The position numbers and the translations under genes were made by a program. A DNA stretch of 64,000 nucleotides from assembly GCF_001952935.1 (NCBI RefSeq), contig NZ_CP018319.1, positions 5,414,001-5,478,000 of the forward strand, read 5' to 3'. Positions 37,192 through 46,326 of the stretch are shown in pieces. The stretch is from Pseudomonas frederiksbergensis (lineage in GTDB: Bacteria; Pseudomonadota; Gammaproteobacteria; Pseudomonadales; Pseudomonadaceae). How positions within the stretch are numbered: position 1 is the stretch's first letter; each line of letters begins with the position of its first letter. The notes beneath the pieces were generated by a model. The model was not told the origin of the DNA. It did no database searches and saw nothing but the letters and a program-made list of their open reading frames with translations.

Positions 37192-38508
37192 ATGGTTGAT
37201 CATTCCATGCAATCCTCCGTTTCCCGTAGTCCCCGTCGCTGGCTGTTCGGCCTGCTTGTCCTGTTGGTCATCGCTGGCCTGTGCTGGAAATTCTGGCCCG
37301 CCGGCACTGCCCAAAAAGAGGGCGCTGGGCAAAAAGCCGTTGCCGGGCAAACCGGCAGGTCGGGGGGGATGCGTCCCGGTTTCGGCGGGGCGACCGGGCC
37401 GGTCCCGGTGCGTGTTGCGCCAGCGGTCAAGGGTGATTTCCCGCTGTACTACAAGGCGCTGGGCACTGTGACGGCGCTGAACACCATCAATGTGCGCAGC
37501 CGTGTTGGCGGTGAACTGATGAAGATTTCCTTCGAGGAAGGGCAGATGGTCAAGGCGGGCGATCTGCTGGCTGAAATCGACCCGCGTCCTTACCAGAACG
37601 CCTTGCTTCAGGCCGAAGGCACGTTGCTGCAGAACCAGGCGCAACTGAAAAACGCCCAGGTCGATGTCGAACGCTATCGCGGCCTGTATCGCGAAGACAG
37701 TATCGCCAAGCAGACCCTGGACACCGCCGAAGCGCTGGTGGGCCAGTATCAGGGCACGGTCAAGACCAATCAGGCGGCGGTCAACGACGCCAAGCTCAAT
37801 CTGGAATTCACCAAGATCCGTGCCCCGATTGCCGGGCGTGTGGGCTTGCGTCAGCTGGATGTCGGCAACCTGGTGGCAGCCAACGACACCACCGCGCTGG
37901 TGATCATCACCCAGACCCAACCGATCAGCGTTGCCTTCACCTTGCCGGAAAACAGCCTGGAAACCGTGCTGGCCCGTTATCGCACCGGCGCCAAGCTGCC
38001 CGCTGAAGCCTGGGACCGTGGCGACACCAAGTTGCAGGCGACCGGCGTCTTGCAGAGCCTGGACAACCAGATCGACGTCACCACCGGCACACTGAAATTC
38101 AAGGCTCGTTACGAGAACCGCGACCAGGCGCTGTTCCCCAACCAGTTCGTCAACGTCCACTTGCTGGCCGACACCCTCAAAGACGTGGTGCTCGCACCTT
38201 CGGCAGCGATCCAGTTCGGCACCAACGGTACGTTTGTCTACGCTCTCGACGGCGACAAGAAAGTCACGATTCGCCAGTTGAAAGTCGGTGCCAGTAATGG
38301 TGAAAACACCGTGATTACCGAAGGCCTGGCCGCAGGGGAGCGCGTGGTCCTTGAAGGCACCGACCGCTTGAAGGAAGGCAGCGAAGTGGAAGTGGTCAAC
38401 GACACCAAGGATGTACCGACCACCCCGACCGGGCACCTGCAAGGCAAATCGGCCGCCACGGTGCCTGACGCGACGACCACCGACAAGGCGAAAAAGGGCG
38501 GCGCATGA
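37192..38508 (+). CDS. muxA: RND efflux periplasmic adaptor, MuxA/MdtA type
   Basis: A 438-residue membrane-fusion protein. An N-terminal anchor (residues 16-37, RWLFGLLVLLVIAGLCWKFW) precedes a lipoyl/barrel-sandwich half (ALGTVTALNTINVRSRVGGEL), an alpha-hairpin (about 115-190) and beta-barrel domains (VLQSLDNQIDVTTGTLKFKARYEN). It bridges the inner-membrane pumps encoded next to the outer-membrane channel. The stop overlaps the muxB start (ATGA at 38505-38508), as at the other junctions of the operon. An alternative ATG at 37207 would remove five residues. The gene order, adaptor, two different RND pumps and channel, is that of MuxABC-OpmB in Pseudomonas and MdtABC in E. coli. Confidence 0.95.
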   Translation: MVDHSMQSSVSRSPRRWLFGLLVLLVIAGLCWKFWPAGTAQKEGAGQKAVAGQTGRSGGMRPGFGGATGPVPVRVAPAVKGDFPLYYKALGTVTALNTINVRSRVGGELMKISFEEGQMVKAGDLLAEIDPRPYQNALLQAEGTLLQNQAQLKNAQVDVERYRGLYREDSIAKQTLDTAEALVGQYQGTVKTNQAAVNDAKLNLEFTKIRAPIAGRVGLRQLDVGNLVAANDTTALVIITQTQPISVAFTLPENSLETVLARYRTGAKLPAEAWDRGDTKLQATGVLQSLDNQIDVTTGTLKFKARYENRDQALFPNQFVNVHLLADTLKDVVLAPSAAIQFGTNGTFVYALDGDKKVTIRQLKVGASNGENTVITEGLAAGERVVLEGTDRLKEGSEVEVVNDTKDVPTTPTGHLQGKSAATVPDATTTDKAKKGGA

Positions 38509-41500
38509 ACATCTCGCGGCTGTTCATCCTTCGCCCGGTCGCCACGACCCTGAGCATGCTGGCCATTATCCTGGCCGGCGTGATCGCCTATCGGCTGTTG
38601 CCGGTGTCGGCATTGCCACAGGTCGATTACCCGACCATCCGTGTCATGACGCTGTATCCCGGTGCCAGCCCGGATGTCATGACCAGCGCGGTGACTGCGC
38701 CCCTTGAACGTCAATTCGGGCAGATGCCCGGCCTGACCCAGATGGCCTCGACCAGTTCCGGCGGCGCTTCCGTGCTGACCCTTCGTTTCAGCCTCGACAT
38801 CAACATGGACGTCGCCGAGCAGCAGGTGCAGGCGGCGATCAACGCTGCAACCAATTTGCTGCCCAAGGACCTGCCGGCGCCGCCCGTGTACAACAAGGTC
38901 AACCCGGCTGACACCCCGGTGCTGACGCTGGCCATCAGCTCCAAAACCATGCTGCTGCCCAAGCTCAATGACTTGGTCGACACGCGCATGGCGCAGAAAA
39001 TCGCCCAGATCAGCGGCGTCGGCATGGTCAGCATTGCCGGCGGCCAGCGTCAGGCCGTGCGGATCAAGGTCAATCCTGAGGCACTGGCGGCCAATGGCTT
39101 GAACCTGTCGGACGTACGCACCTTGATCGGCGCGTCCAACGTCAACCAGCCCAAGGGCAACTTCGACGGCCCGACCCGGGTGTCGATGCTCGATGCAAAC
39201 GATCAACTGACCTCGCCCAAGGACTACGCCAACCTGATTCTCGCCTACGCCAACGGTGCGCCGTTGCGGCTCAAGGATGTGGCTGAGATCGTCGATGGCG
39301 CGGAAAACGAACGTCTGGCGGCGTGGGCCAATGAAAACCAGGCGGTGCTGCTGAACATCCAGCGCCAGCCTGGCGCCAACGTCATCGAAGTGGTCGACCG
39401 GATCAAAGCCCTGCTGCCGAGCATCACCGATAACCTGCCGGCGGGTCTCGAAGTCACCGTGCTGACCGACCGCACCCAGACCATCCGCGCCTCGGTCACC
39501 GACGTGCAGCACGAATTGTTGATCGCCATTGCGCTGGTCGTGATGGTGACCTTCCTGTTCCTGCGTCGAGCCAGCGCCACGATCATCCCGTCGGTTGCAG
39601 TGCCACTGTCGTTGATCGGCACCTTCGGCGTGATGTACCTCGCGGGGTTCTCGGTCAACAACCTGACCCTCATGGCACTGACCATCGCCACCGGTTTTGT
39701 GGTGGACGATGCGATCGTCATGCTGGAGAACATTTCCCGATTTATCGAAGAGGGCGACAGCCCCCTGAATGCGGCGCTCAAGGGCGCCAAGCAGATCGGC
39801 TTCACCCTGATCTCCCTGACCCTGTCGCTGATTGCAGTATTGATTCCGCTGCTGTTCATGGCCGACGTGGTGGGGCGGCTGTTCCGTGAATTTGCCATCA
39901 CCCTGGCGGTGGCGATTCTGATTTCCCTTGTCGTCTCCCTGACCCTGACGCCGATGATGTGCGCGCGGCTGCTCAAACGTGAGCCGAAGGAAGAAGATCA
40001 GGGCCGTTTCTACCGGGCCAGCGGCGCCACAATTGATTGGATGATCGCGGCTTACGGGCGCAAGTTAAAGTGGGTTCTCAAGCATCAACCGCTGACCCTG
40101 CTGGTGGCCGTTGGCACGCTGGTGTTGACCGTGTTCCTTTACATGGTGGTGCCCAAGGGCTTTTTCCCGGTGCAGGACACCGGGGTGATCCAGGGCATTT
40201 CCGAAGCGCCGCAGTCGATTTCCTTTGCGGCCATGAGTGACCGTCAGCAGGAACTGGCCAAAGTGATCCTGGCGGATCCGGCGGTGGAGAGCCTGTCGTC
40301 CTACATCGGCGTCGACGGTGACAACTCGACGCTGAACAGCGGTCGTCTGCTGATCAACCTCAAATCCCACAGCAATCGTGACCTGAGCGCCACCGAGGTG
40401 ATCGCACGCCTGCAACCGGAGCTGGACAAACTCACCGGCATTCGTCTGTTCATGCAACCGGTGCAGGACCTGACCATCGAAGACCGCGTCAGCCGCACCC
40501 AGTACCAGTTCAGCATGTCGTCGCCGGATTCCGAGCTGCTCAGTCTGTGGAGTGGTCGACTGGTGGACGCACTGGCCCAACGGCCGGAACTGACCGACGT
40601 CGCCAGCGATTTGCAGGACAAAGGCCTGCAGGTGTATCTGGTGATCGACCGCGATGCGGCGTCGCGGGTCGGTGTGTCGGTGTCGAACATCACCGATGCG
40701 CTGTATGACGCTTTCGGTCAGCGGCAGATTTCCACCATCTACACCCAGGCCAGCCAATACCGCGTGGTGCTGCAGTCGCAGTCGGGCGAGAAGATCGGCC
40801 CGGAGGCGTTGAACCAGATTCACGTGAAAACCACCGACGGCGGGCAAGTGCGCCTGTCCAGTCTGGCGCACATGGAGGAGCGTCAGGCGCAACTGGCGAT
40901 CACTCATATCGGCCAGTTCCCGGCGGTGATGATGTCGTTCAACCTCGCGCCCGGCGTGGCGCTGGGGCATGCGGTGGAGCTCATCGACCAGGTGCAGAAA
41001 GACATTGGCATGCCGATTGGTGTGCAAACCCAGTTCCAGGGCGCGGCCGAGGCATTCCAGGCGTCGCTGTCGAGCACCTTGCTACTGATCCTGGCGGCGG
41101 TGGTCACCATGTACATCGTGCTCGGCGTGCTGTACGAGAGCTACATCCACCCGATCACCATTCTTTCGACCTTGCCCTCGGCGGCGGTCGGTGCCTTGCT
41201 GGCGTTGCTGTTGAGCGGCAATGATCTGGGCATGATCGCGATCATCGGCATCATTTTGTTGATCGGTATCGTGAAAAAGAACGCGATCATGATGATCGAC
41301 TTCGCCCTCGACGCTGAACGCAATCAGGGCATGGACCCGGAAACGGCGATCTATCAGGCGGCGCTGCTGCGTTTCCGGCCGATTCTGATGACCACACTGG
41401 CCGCGTTGTTCGGCGCGGTGCCACTGATGCTGGCGACCGGTTCCGGCGCGGAACTGCGACAACCGTTGGGTCTGGTGATGGTGGGCGGCTTGTTGCTGAG

Positions 41501-41609
41501 CCAGGTGCTGACGCTGTTTACCACTCCGGTGATCTACCTGTACTTCGACCGCCTCGGCCGGCGCTGGGGCCGCAAGTCTGAAACCGTGGAAGCGGCAGAA
41601 CAGCCATGA
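38505..41609 (+). CDS. muxB: RND efflux permease, MuxB/MdtB type
   Basis: A 1034-residue resistance-nodulation-division pump subunit with twelve predicted helices and two large periplasmic loops. Proton-relay acidic residues are in the helix-4 segment IATGFVVDDAIVMLENISRF near residue 405, and the family phrase GIILLIGIVKKNAIMMIDFALDAE lies in the second half. Two distinct RND subunits (this and the next gene) form a heterotrimer in the Mux/Mdt class; known substrates include novobiocin, aztreonam, macrolides and bile salts or related compounds, depending on species. Starts within the muxA stop and ends with an ATGA overlap to muxC. Confidence 0.96.
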   Translation: MNISRLFILRPVATTLSMLAIILAGVIAYRLLPVSALPQVDYPTIRVMTLYPGASPDVMTSAVTAPLERQFGQMPGLTQMASTSSGGASVLTLRFSLDINMDVAEQQVQAAINAATNLLPKDLPAPPVYNKVNPADTPVLTLAISSKTMLLPKLNDLVDTRMAQKIAQISGVGMVSIAGGQRQAVRIKVNPEALAANGLNLSDVRTLIGASNVNQPKGNFDGPTRVSMLDANDQLTSPKDYANLILAYANGAPLRLKDVAEIVDGAENERLAAWANENQAVLLNIQRQPGANVIEVVDRIKALLPSITDNLPAGLEVTVLTDRTQTIRASVTDVQHELLIAIALVVMVTFLFLRRASATIIPSVAVPLSLIGTFGVMYLAGFSVNNLTLMALTIATGFVVDDAIVMLENISRFIEEGDSPLNAALKGAKQIGFTLISLTLSLIAVLIPLLFMADVVGRLFREFAITLAVAILISLVVSLTLTPMMCARLLKREPKEEDQGRFYRASGATIDWMIAAYGRKLKWVLKHQPLTLLVAVGTLVLTVFLYMVVPKGFFPVQDTGVIQGISEAPQSISFAAMSDRQQELAKVILADPAVESLSSYIGVDGDNSTLNSGRLLINLKSHSNRDLSATEVIARLQPELDKLTGIRLFMQPVQDLTIEDRVSRTQYQFSMSSPDSELLSLWSGRLVDALAQRPELTDVASDLQDKGLQVYLVIDRDAASRVGVSVSNITDALYDAFGQRQISTIYTQASQYRVVLQSQSGEKIGPEALNQIHVKTTDGGQVRLSSLAHMEERQAQLAITHIGQFPAVMMSFNLAPGVALGHAVELIDQVQKDIGMPIGVQTQFQGAAEAFQASLSSTLLLILAAVVTMYIVLGVLYESYIHPITILSTLPSAAVGALLALLLSGNDLGMIAIIGIILLIGIVKKNAIMMIDFALDAERNQGMDPETAIYQAALLRFRPILMTTLAALFGAVPLMLATGSGAELRQPLGLVMVGGLLLSQVLTLFTTPVIYLYFDRLGRRWGRKSETVEAAEQP

Positions 41610-44600
41610 ACCTGTCCGGACCTTTTATCAAACGCCCGGTCGCAACGATGTTGCTGAGCCTGGCGATCCTGCTGTTGGGCGGCGTGAGCTTCGGCCTGTT
41701 GCCGGTATCGCCGTTGCCGCAGATGGACTTCCCGGTGATCGTGGTCCAGGCGAGTCTGCCCGGTGCGAGCCCAGAGGTCATGGCCTCGACGGTGGCCACG
41801 CCGCTGGAACGCTCCTTCGGCGCCATTGCCGGGGTCAACACCATGAGCAGCCGCTCCAGCCAGGGCTCGACCCGGGTGATTTTGCAGTTCGACCTGGACC
41901 GCGACATCAACGGCGCGGCGCGGGAAGTGCAGGCGGCAATCAACGCTTCGCGCAATTTGCTGCCAAGCGGGATGCGCAGCATGCCGACCTACAAGAAGGT
42001 CAACCCGTCCCAAGCGCCGATCATGGTGCTGTCGCTGACCTCGGATGTACTGGAAAAAGGTCAGCTCTACGATTTGGCCTCAACGATTCTGTCCCAGAGC
42101 CTGTCTCAGGTGCAGGGCGTCGGCGAAGTGCAGATCGGCGGCAGTTCCTTGCCGGCGGTGCGCATCGAACTCGAACCGCAGGCGCTCAACCAGTACGGCG
42201 TGGCGCTGGACGATGTGCGAAACACCATTGCCAATGCCAACGTGCGCAGGCCCAAAGGGTCGGTCGAAGACGGCCAGCGGCTGTGGCAGGTTCAGGCCAA
42301 CGATCAACTGGAAAAGGCCAAGGACTACGAGTCGCTGATCATTCACTACGCAGACGGCGCGGCCCTGCGCCTGAAGGACGTGGCCAAGGTCAGCGACGGC
42401 GTCGAAGACCGCTACAACAGCGGCTTCTTCAACAACGACGCGGCGGTACTGTTGGTGATTAACCGCCAGGCTGGCGCCAACATCATCGAGACGGTCAACG
42501 AAATCAAGGCTCAACTGCCGGCGTTGCAGGCCGTGTTGCCGGCCAGCGTGAAGCTGAACGTGGCGATGGACCGGTCGCCGGTGATCAAGGCGACCCTGCA
42601 TGAAGCGGAAATGACCCTGCTGATAGCCGTGGCGCTGGTGATTCTGGTGGTGTTCCTGTTCCTCGGTAACTTCCGCGCCTCATTGATTCCAACCCTTGCG
42701 GTGCCTGTGTCGCTGGTCGGCACCTTTGCGGTGATGTACCTCTACGGATTCTCCCTGAACAACCTGTCGCTGATGGCGCTGATCCTGGCCACCGGGCTGG
42801 TAGTGGACGATGCCATTGTGGTGCTGGAGAACATTTCCCGGCACATCGACAAAGGCGTACCGCCGATGAAGGCCGCGTACCTCGGGGCGCAGGAAGTCGG
42901 CTTCACCTTGCTGTCGATGAACGCCTCGCTGGTGGCGGTGTTCCTGTCGATCCTGTTCATGGGTGGGATCGTCGAAAGCCTGTTTCGCGAGTTTTCCATC
43001 ACGTTGGCGGCGTCCATCGTGGTGTCGCTGGTGGTTTCCTTGACGCTGACGCCGATGCTCTGTGCCCGTTGGCTCAAGCCGCATACGCCGGGTGAGGAAA
43101 ACCGTTTGCAGCGCTGGAGTCAGCGCGCCAACGAGTGGATGGTCGGCAAATACGCCACAAGCCTGGATTGGGTGCTTCGTCATCGACGGCTGACCTTGCT
43201 TAGTCTTATCGTTACGGTTGGCGTTAACATTGCGCTGTATGTCGTTGTTCCTAAAACATTTATGCCTCAGCAAGATACCGGCCAGCTGATCGGTTTCGTG
43301 CGCGGCGACGACGGACTGTCATTCAGTGTGATGCAGCCGAAAATGGAAACCTTCCGTCGCGCCGTGCTCAAGGATGACGCGGTGCAAAGCGTCGCCGGCT
43401 TCATCGGCGGCACCAACGGCACCAACAACGCCTTCATGCTGGTGCGGCTAAAACCGATCAAGGAACGCAACCTGTCCGCGCAAAAGGTCATCGAACGTTT
43501 GCGCAAGGAAATGCCCAAGGTCGCCGGCGCGCAACTGATGCTGATGGCCGATCAGGACTTGCAGTTTGGTGGCGGCCGGGAACAGACCACGTCGCAGTAT
43601 TCCTACATCCTGCAAAGCGCCGACCTCGGCGAGTTGCGCCAGTGGTATCCGAAAGTCGTTACTGCACTCAAGGCCTTGCCGGAGCTGACGGCGATTGACG
43701 CCCGTGAAGGGCGCGGCGCCCAACAGGTGACCCTGATCGTCGATCGTGATCAGGCCAAACGCCTGGGTGTAGACATGGACATGGTCACCGCGGTGCTCAA
43801 CAACGCCTACAGCCAGCGGCAGATTTCGACGATTTACGACAGCCTTAATCAGTATCAGGTGGTCATGGAGGTCAATCCGAAATATGCCCAGGACCCGATC
43901 ACGCTTAATCAGGTCCAGGTGATCACGGCTGACGGTGCACGGATTCCGCTCTCGACCATCGCTCATTACGAAAACAGCCTGGAAGACGACCGCGTCAGCC
44001 ACGAAGGCCAGTTCGCCTCCGAGAGCATTTCCTTCGACATGGCCGAAGGCGTGGCGGTGGAGCAGGGCACAGCGGCCATCGAGCGGGCGATCGCCAGACT
44101 TGGCATGCCGGAAGACGTGATCGTGAAAATGGCCGGCACTGCCGACGCCTTTGCCGCGACCCAGAAGAGCCAGCCGTGGATGATTCTCGGGGCGCTGGTG
44201 GCGGTGTATCTGGTGCTCGGTGTGCTGTATGAAAGCTACATCCATCCGCTGACCATTCTCTCGACCTTGCCATCTGCCGGGGTCGGCGCGTTGCTGTCGA
44301 TTTACGCGCTGGGCGGTGAGTTCAGCCTTATCTCGTTGCTCGGGTTGTTCCTGCTGATCGGCGTGGTGAAGAAAAACGCCATTCTGATGATCGACTTGGC
44401 CTTGCAGCTGGAACGGCATCAGGGCATGGCCCCGCTGGAATCGATTCGCAGTGCTTGCCTGCAACGTCTGCGGCCGATCCTGATGACCACCCTGGCGGCG
44501 ATCCTCGGCGCGTTGCCGTTGCTGCTGGGCCGCGCCGAAGGTGCGGAAATGCGCCAGCCACTGGGCCTGACAATCATTGGCGGGCTGGTTTTCAGCCAGG

Positions 44601-44713
44601 TGCTGACCCTTTACACCACCCCGGTGGTTTACCTCTATCTCGACAAACTGCGCCATCGCTTCAACCATTGGCGTGGGGTGCGTACCGATGCTGCTCTGGA
44701 AACTCCGCTATGA
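41606..44713 (+). CDS. muxC: RND efflux permease, MuxC/MdtC type
   Basis: A 1035-residue RND subunit similar to the preceding pump throughout but clearly diverged. LATGLVVDDAIVVLENISRH holds the helix-4 acidic pair near residue 400, and LFLLIGVVKKNAILMIDLALQLE is the corresponding second-half phrase. In E. coli MdtBC the two subunits assemble 2:1, and only one carries proton translocation. Starts in the muxB stop (ATGA at 41606) and ends overlapping opmB (ATGA at 44710). No frameshift is apparent. Confidence 0.96.
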   Translation: MNLSGPFIKRPVATMLLSLAILLLGGVSFGLLPVSPLPQMDFPVIVVQASLPGASPEVMASTVATPLERSFGAIAGVNTMSSRSSQGSTRVILQFDLDRDINGAAREVQAAINASRNLLPSGMRSMPTYKKVNPSQAPIMVLSLTSDVLEKGQLYDLASTILSQSLSQVQGVGEVQIGGSSLPAVRIELEPQALNQYGVALDDVRNTIANANVRRPKGSVEDGQRLWQVQANDQLEKAKDYESLIIHYADGAALRLKDVAKVSDGVEDRYNSGFFNNDAAVLLVINRQAGANIIETVNEIKAQLPALQAVLPASVKLNVAMDRSPVIKATLHEAEMTLLIAVALVILVVFLFLGNFRASLIPTLAVPVSLVGTFAVMYLYGFSLNNLSLMALILATGLVVDDAIVVLENISRHIDKGVPPMKAAYLGAQEVGFTLLSMNASLVAVFLSILFMGGIVESLFREFSITLAASIVVSLVVSLTLTPMLCARWLKPHTPGEENRLQRWSQRANEWMVGKYATSLDWVLRHRRLTLLSLIVTVGVNIALYVVVPKTFMPQQDTGQLIGFVRGDDGLSFSVMQPKMETFRRAVLKDDAVQSVAGFIGGTNGTNNAFMLVRLKPIKERNLSAQKVIERLRKEMPKVAGAQLMLMADQDLQFGGGREQTTSQYSYILQSADLGELRQWYPKVVTALKALPELTAIDAREGRGAQQVTLIVDRDQAKRLGVDMDMVTAVLNNAYSQRQISTIYDSLNQYQVVMEVNPKYAQDPITLNQVQVITADGARIPLSTIAHYENSLEDDRVSHEGQFASESISFDMAEGVAVEQGTAAIERAIARLGMPEDVIVKMAGTADAFAATQKSQPWMILGALVAVYLVLGVLYESYIHPLTILSTLPSAGVGALLSIYALGGEFSLISLLGLFLLIGVVKKNAILMIDLALQLERHQGMAPLESIRSACLQRLRPILMTTLAAILGALPLLLGRAEGAEMRQPLGLTIIGGLVFSQVLTLYTTPVVYLYLDKLRHRFNHWRGVRTDAALETPL

Positions 44714-46191
44714 CTGACCGTTCGCTTATCACTCTGGCTGCACCGCTGGTATCGGCCCGAGGCTCGCGTTTGTTGAGCCTGGCGCTGTGCGTGGCGATGC
44801 TCAGCGCCTGCGCCATCGGCCCGGATTACCAGCGCCCGCCAGCGGCTGCGCCGGCGCAATACAAGGAAGCGGCAGGCTGGCGTCAGGCCAATCCCAGCGA
44901 TTCCCTGGCCCGTGGCGCCTGGTGGGAGTTGTATGGCGATCAGCAGCTCAATGGCCTGATCGAAAAACTCAACAGTGCCAACCAGACCGTTGCGCAGTCC
45001 GAGGCCCAGTACCGTCAGGCCCAGGCCTTGGTGCGCAGTGCCCGTGGCGCGTTTTTCCCGACCGTGGACCTGACCGTCGGGAAAAATCGCTCCAGCCAGG
45101 GCACCGGCAGCAGCAGTTCGAGCCTGACCAGTTCTTCCAGCGGTATTCGCGACACTTACACCGCACAGGCCGGGGTCAGTTGGGAGGCCGACGTTTGGGG
45201 CAAGCTGCGCCGAGGCCTGGAAGCCGATACCGCCAACGCCGAGGCGAGTTATGCCGATCTGGCGGCGATGCGCTTGAGCCAGCAGTCGGAACTGGTGCAG
45301 AACTATCTGCAACTGCGCGTGATCGACCAGCAGAAACGCCTGCTGGAAGCGACGGTCGAGGCCTATCAGCGCTCGCTGACAATGACTGAAAACCAGTACC
45401 GCGCCGGTGTCTCCGGCAAGGATGCGGTGGCGCAGGCCCAGACTCAACTCAAGAGCACCCAGGCTGACATGGTTGATTTGATCTGGCAGCGGGCTCAATT
45501 CGAGAATGCCATTGCCGTCCTGATCGGGTTACCGCCGGCCGAGTTCAACCTGGCTGAAACCAAAGACATTCCTGCGTTGCCCCAGATACCGCTGAGCCTG
45601 CCTTCGCAATTGCTCGAGCGCCGCCCGGACATCGCCTCCGCCGAACGTTCGGTGATGGCGGCCAATGCCAACATCGGCGTGGCCAAGGCGGCTTATTACC
45701 CGGACCTGACGCTGAGTCTGAACGGCGGTTACAGCAGTAGCACCACTTCCAACTGGATCAGCGTGCCGAACCGCTTCTGGTCGGTCGGACCGCAATTGGC
45801 CATGACCTTGTTTGACGGCGGCCAGCGCTCCGCCGAAGTTGACCGCAGCGAAGCGGCCTACGACGAGACCGTGGCCAAGTACCGTCAGACGGTGCTCGAC
45901 GGCTTCCGTGAAGTGGAAAACTACCTGGTGCAGCTCAAGGTCCTGGAAGACGAAGCGGGCGTGCGCCAGGAAGCACTGGACGCAGCGCGTGAATCCTTGC
46001 GCCTGACTCAGAACCAGTACAAGGCCGGTGTGATCGCTTACCTGGGTGTGGTGGTGGTTCAAGCCACAGCGTTGAACAATGAACGCAGCGTGCTGAGCCT
46101 GTTGCAGAGCCGGTTGATTGCCAGCGTGCAATTGATCGCGGCATTGGGCGGTGGTTGGGATGGGGCGTTGCAGGTGAGCGAAAAAGAGTAG
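44710..46191 (+). CDS. opmB: Outer-membrane efflux channel lipoprotein, OpmB / NodT family
   Basis: About 493 residues. A lipoprotein signal with the lipobox LSAC (VAMLSACAIGPDYQRP) is near residue 35, preceded by a basic leader of about 20 residues. The TolC-like repeated halves (QSEAQYRQAQALVRSARGAF; QNYLQLRVIDQQKRLLEATV; then again AYDETVAKYRQTVLDGFREV) form the trimeric alpha-barrel channel. It completes the MuxABC pump. The long N-terminal leader before the hydrophobic core is unusual but the ATGA overlap with muxC supports this start. A composite repeat follows 20 bases after the stop. Confidence 0.93.
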   Translation: MTDRSLITLAAPLVSARGSRLLSLALCVAMLSACAIGPDYQRPPAAAPAQYKEAAGWRQANPSDSLARGAWWELYGDQQLNGLIEKLNSANQTVAQSEAQYRQAQALVRSARGAFFPTVDLTVGKNRSSQGTGSSSSSLTSSSSGIRDTYTAQAGVSWEADVWGKLRRGLEADTANAEASYADLAAMRLSQQSELVQNYLQLRVIDQQKRLLEATVEAYQRSLTMTENQYRAGVSGKDAVAQAQTQLKSTQADMVDLIWQRAQFENAIAVLIGLPPAEFNLAETKDIPALPQIPLSLPSQLLERRPDIASAERSVMAANANIGVAKAAYYPDLTLSLNGGYSSSTTSNWISVPNRFWSVGPQLAMTLFDGGQRSAEVDRSEAAYDETVAKYRQTVLDGFREVENYLVQLKVLEDEAGVRQEALDAARESLRLTQNQYKAGVIAYLGVVVVQATALNNERSVLSLLQSRLIASVQLIAALGGGWDGALQVSEKE

Positions 46192-46211
46192 GCATCAGCG
46201 CAACTGATCGT

Positions 46212-46326
46212 TGATCGTTCCCACGCTCCGCGTGGGAATGCCTCAAGGGACGCTCCGCGTTCCAGCTCTCGAAAGGGACGCGGAGCGTCCCGGGCTGCAT
46301 TCCCACGCGGAGCGTGGGAACGATCA
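46212..46326. repeat. Composite inverted repeat, GTTCCCACGC family, copy 1
   Basis: TGATCGTTCCCACGCTCCGCGTGGGAATGC at the left is mirrored by GCATTCCCACGCGGAGCGTGGGAACGATCA at the right (given here in pieces of a single 115-base unit). A GGGACGCTCCGCGT / ACGCGGAGCGTCCC pair is nested in the middle. It follows opmB. Confidence 0.9.
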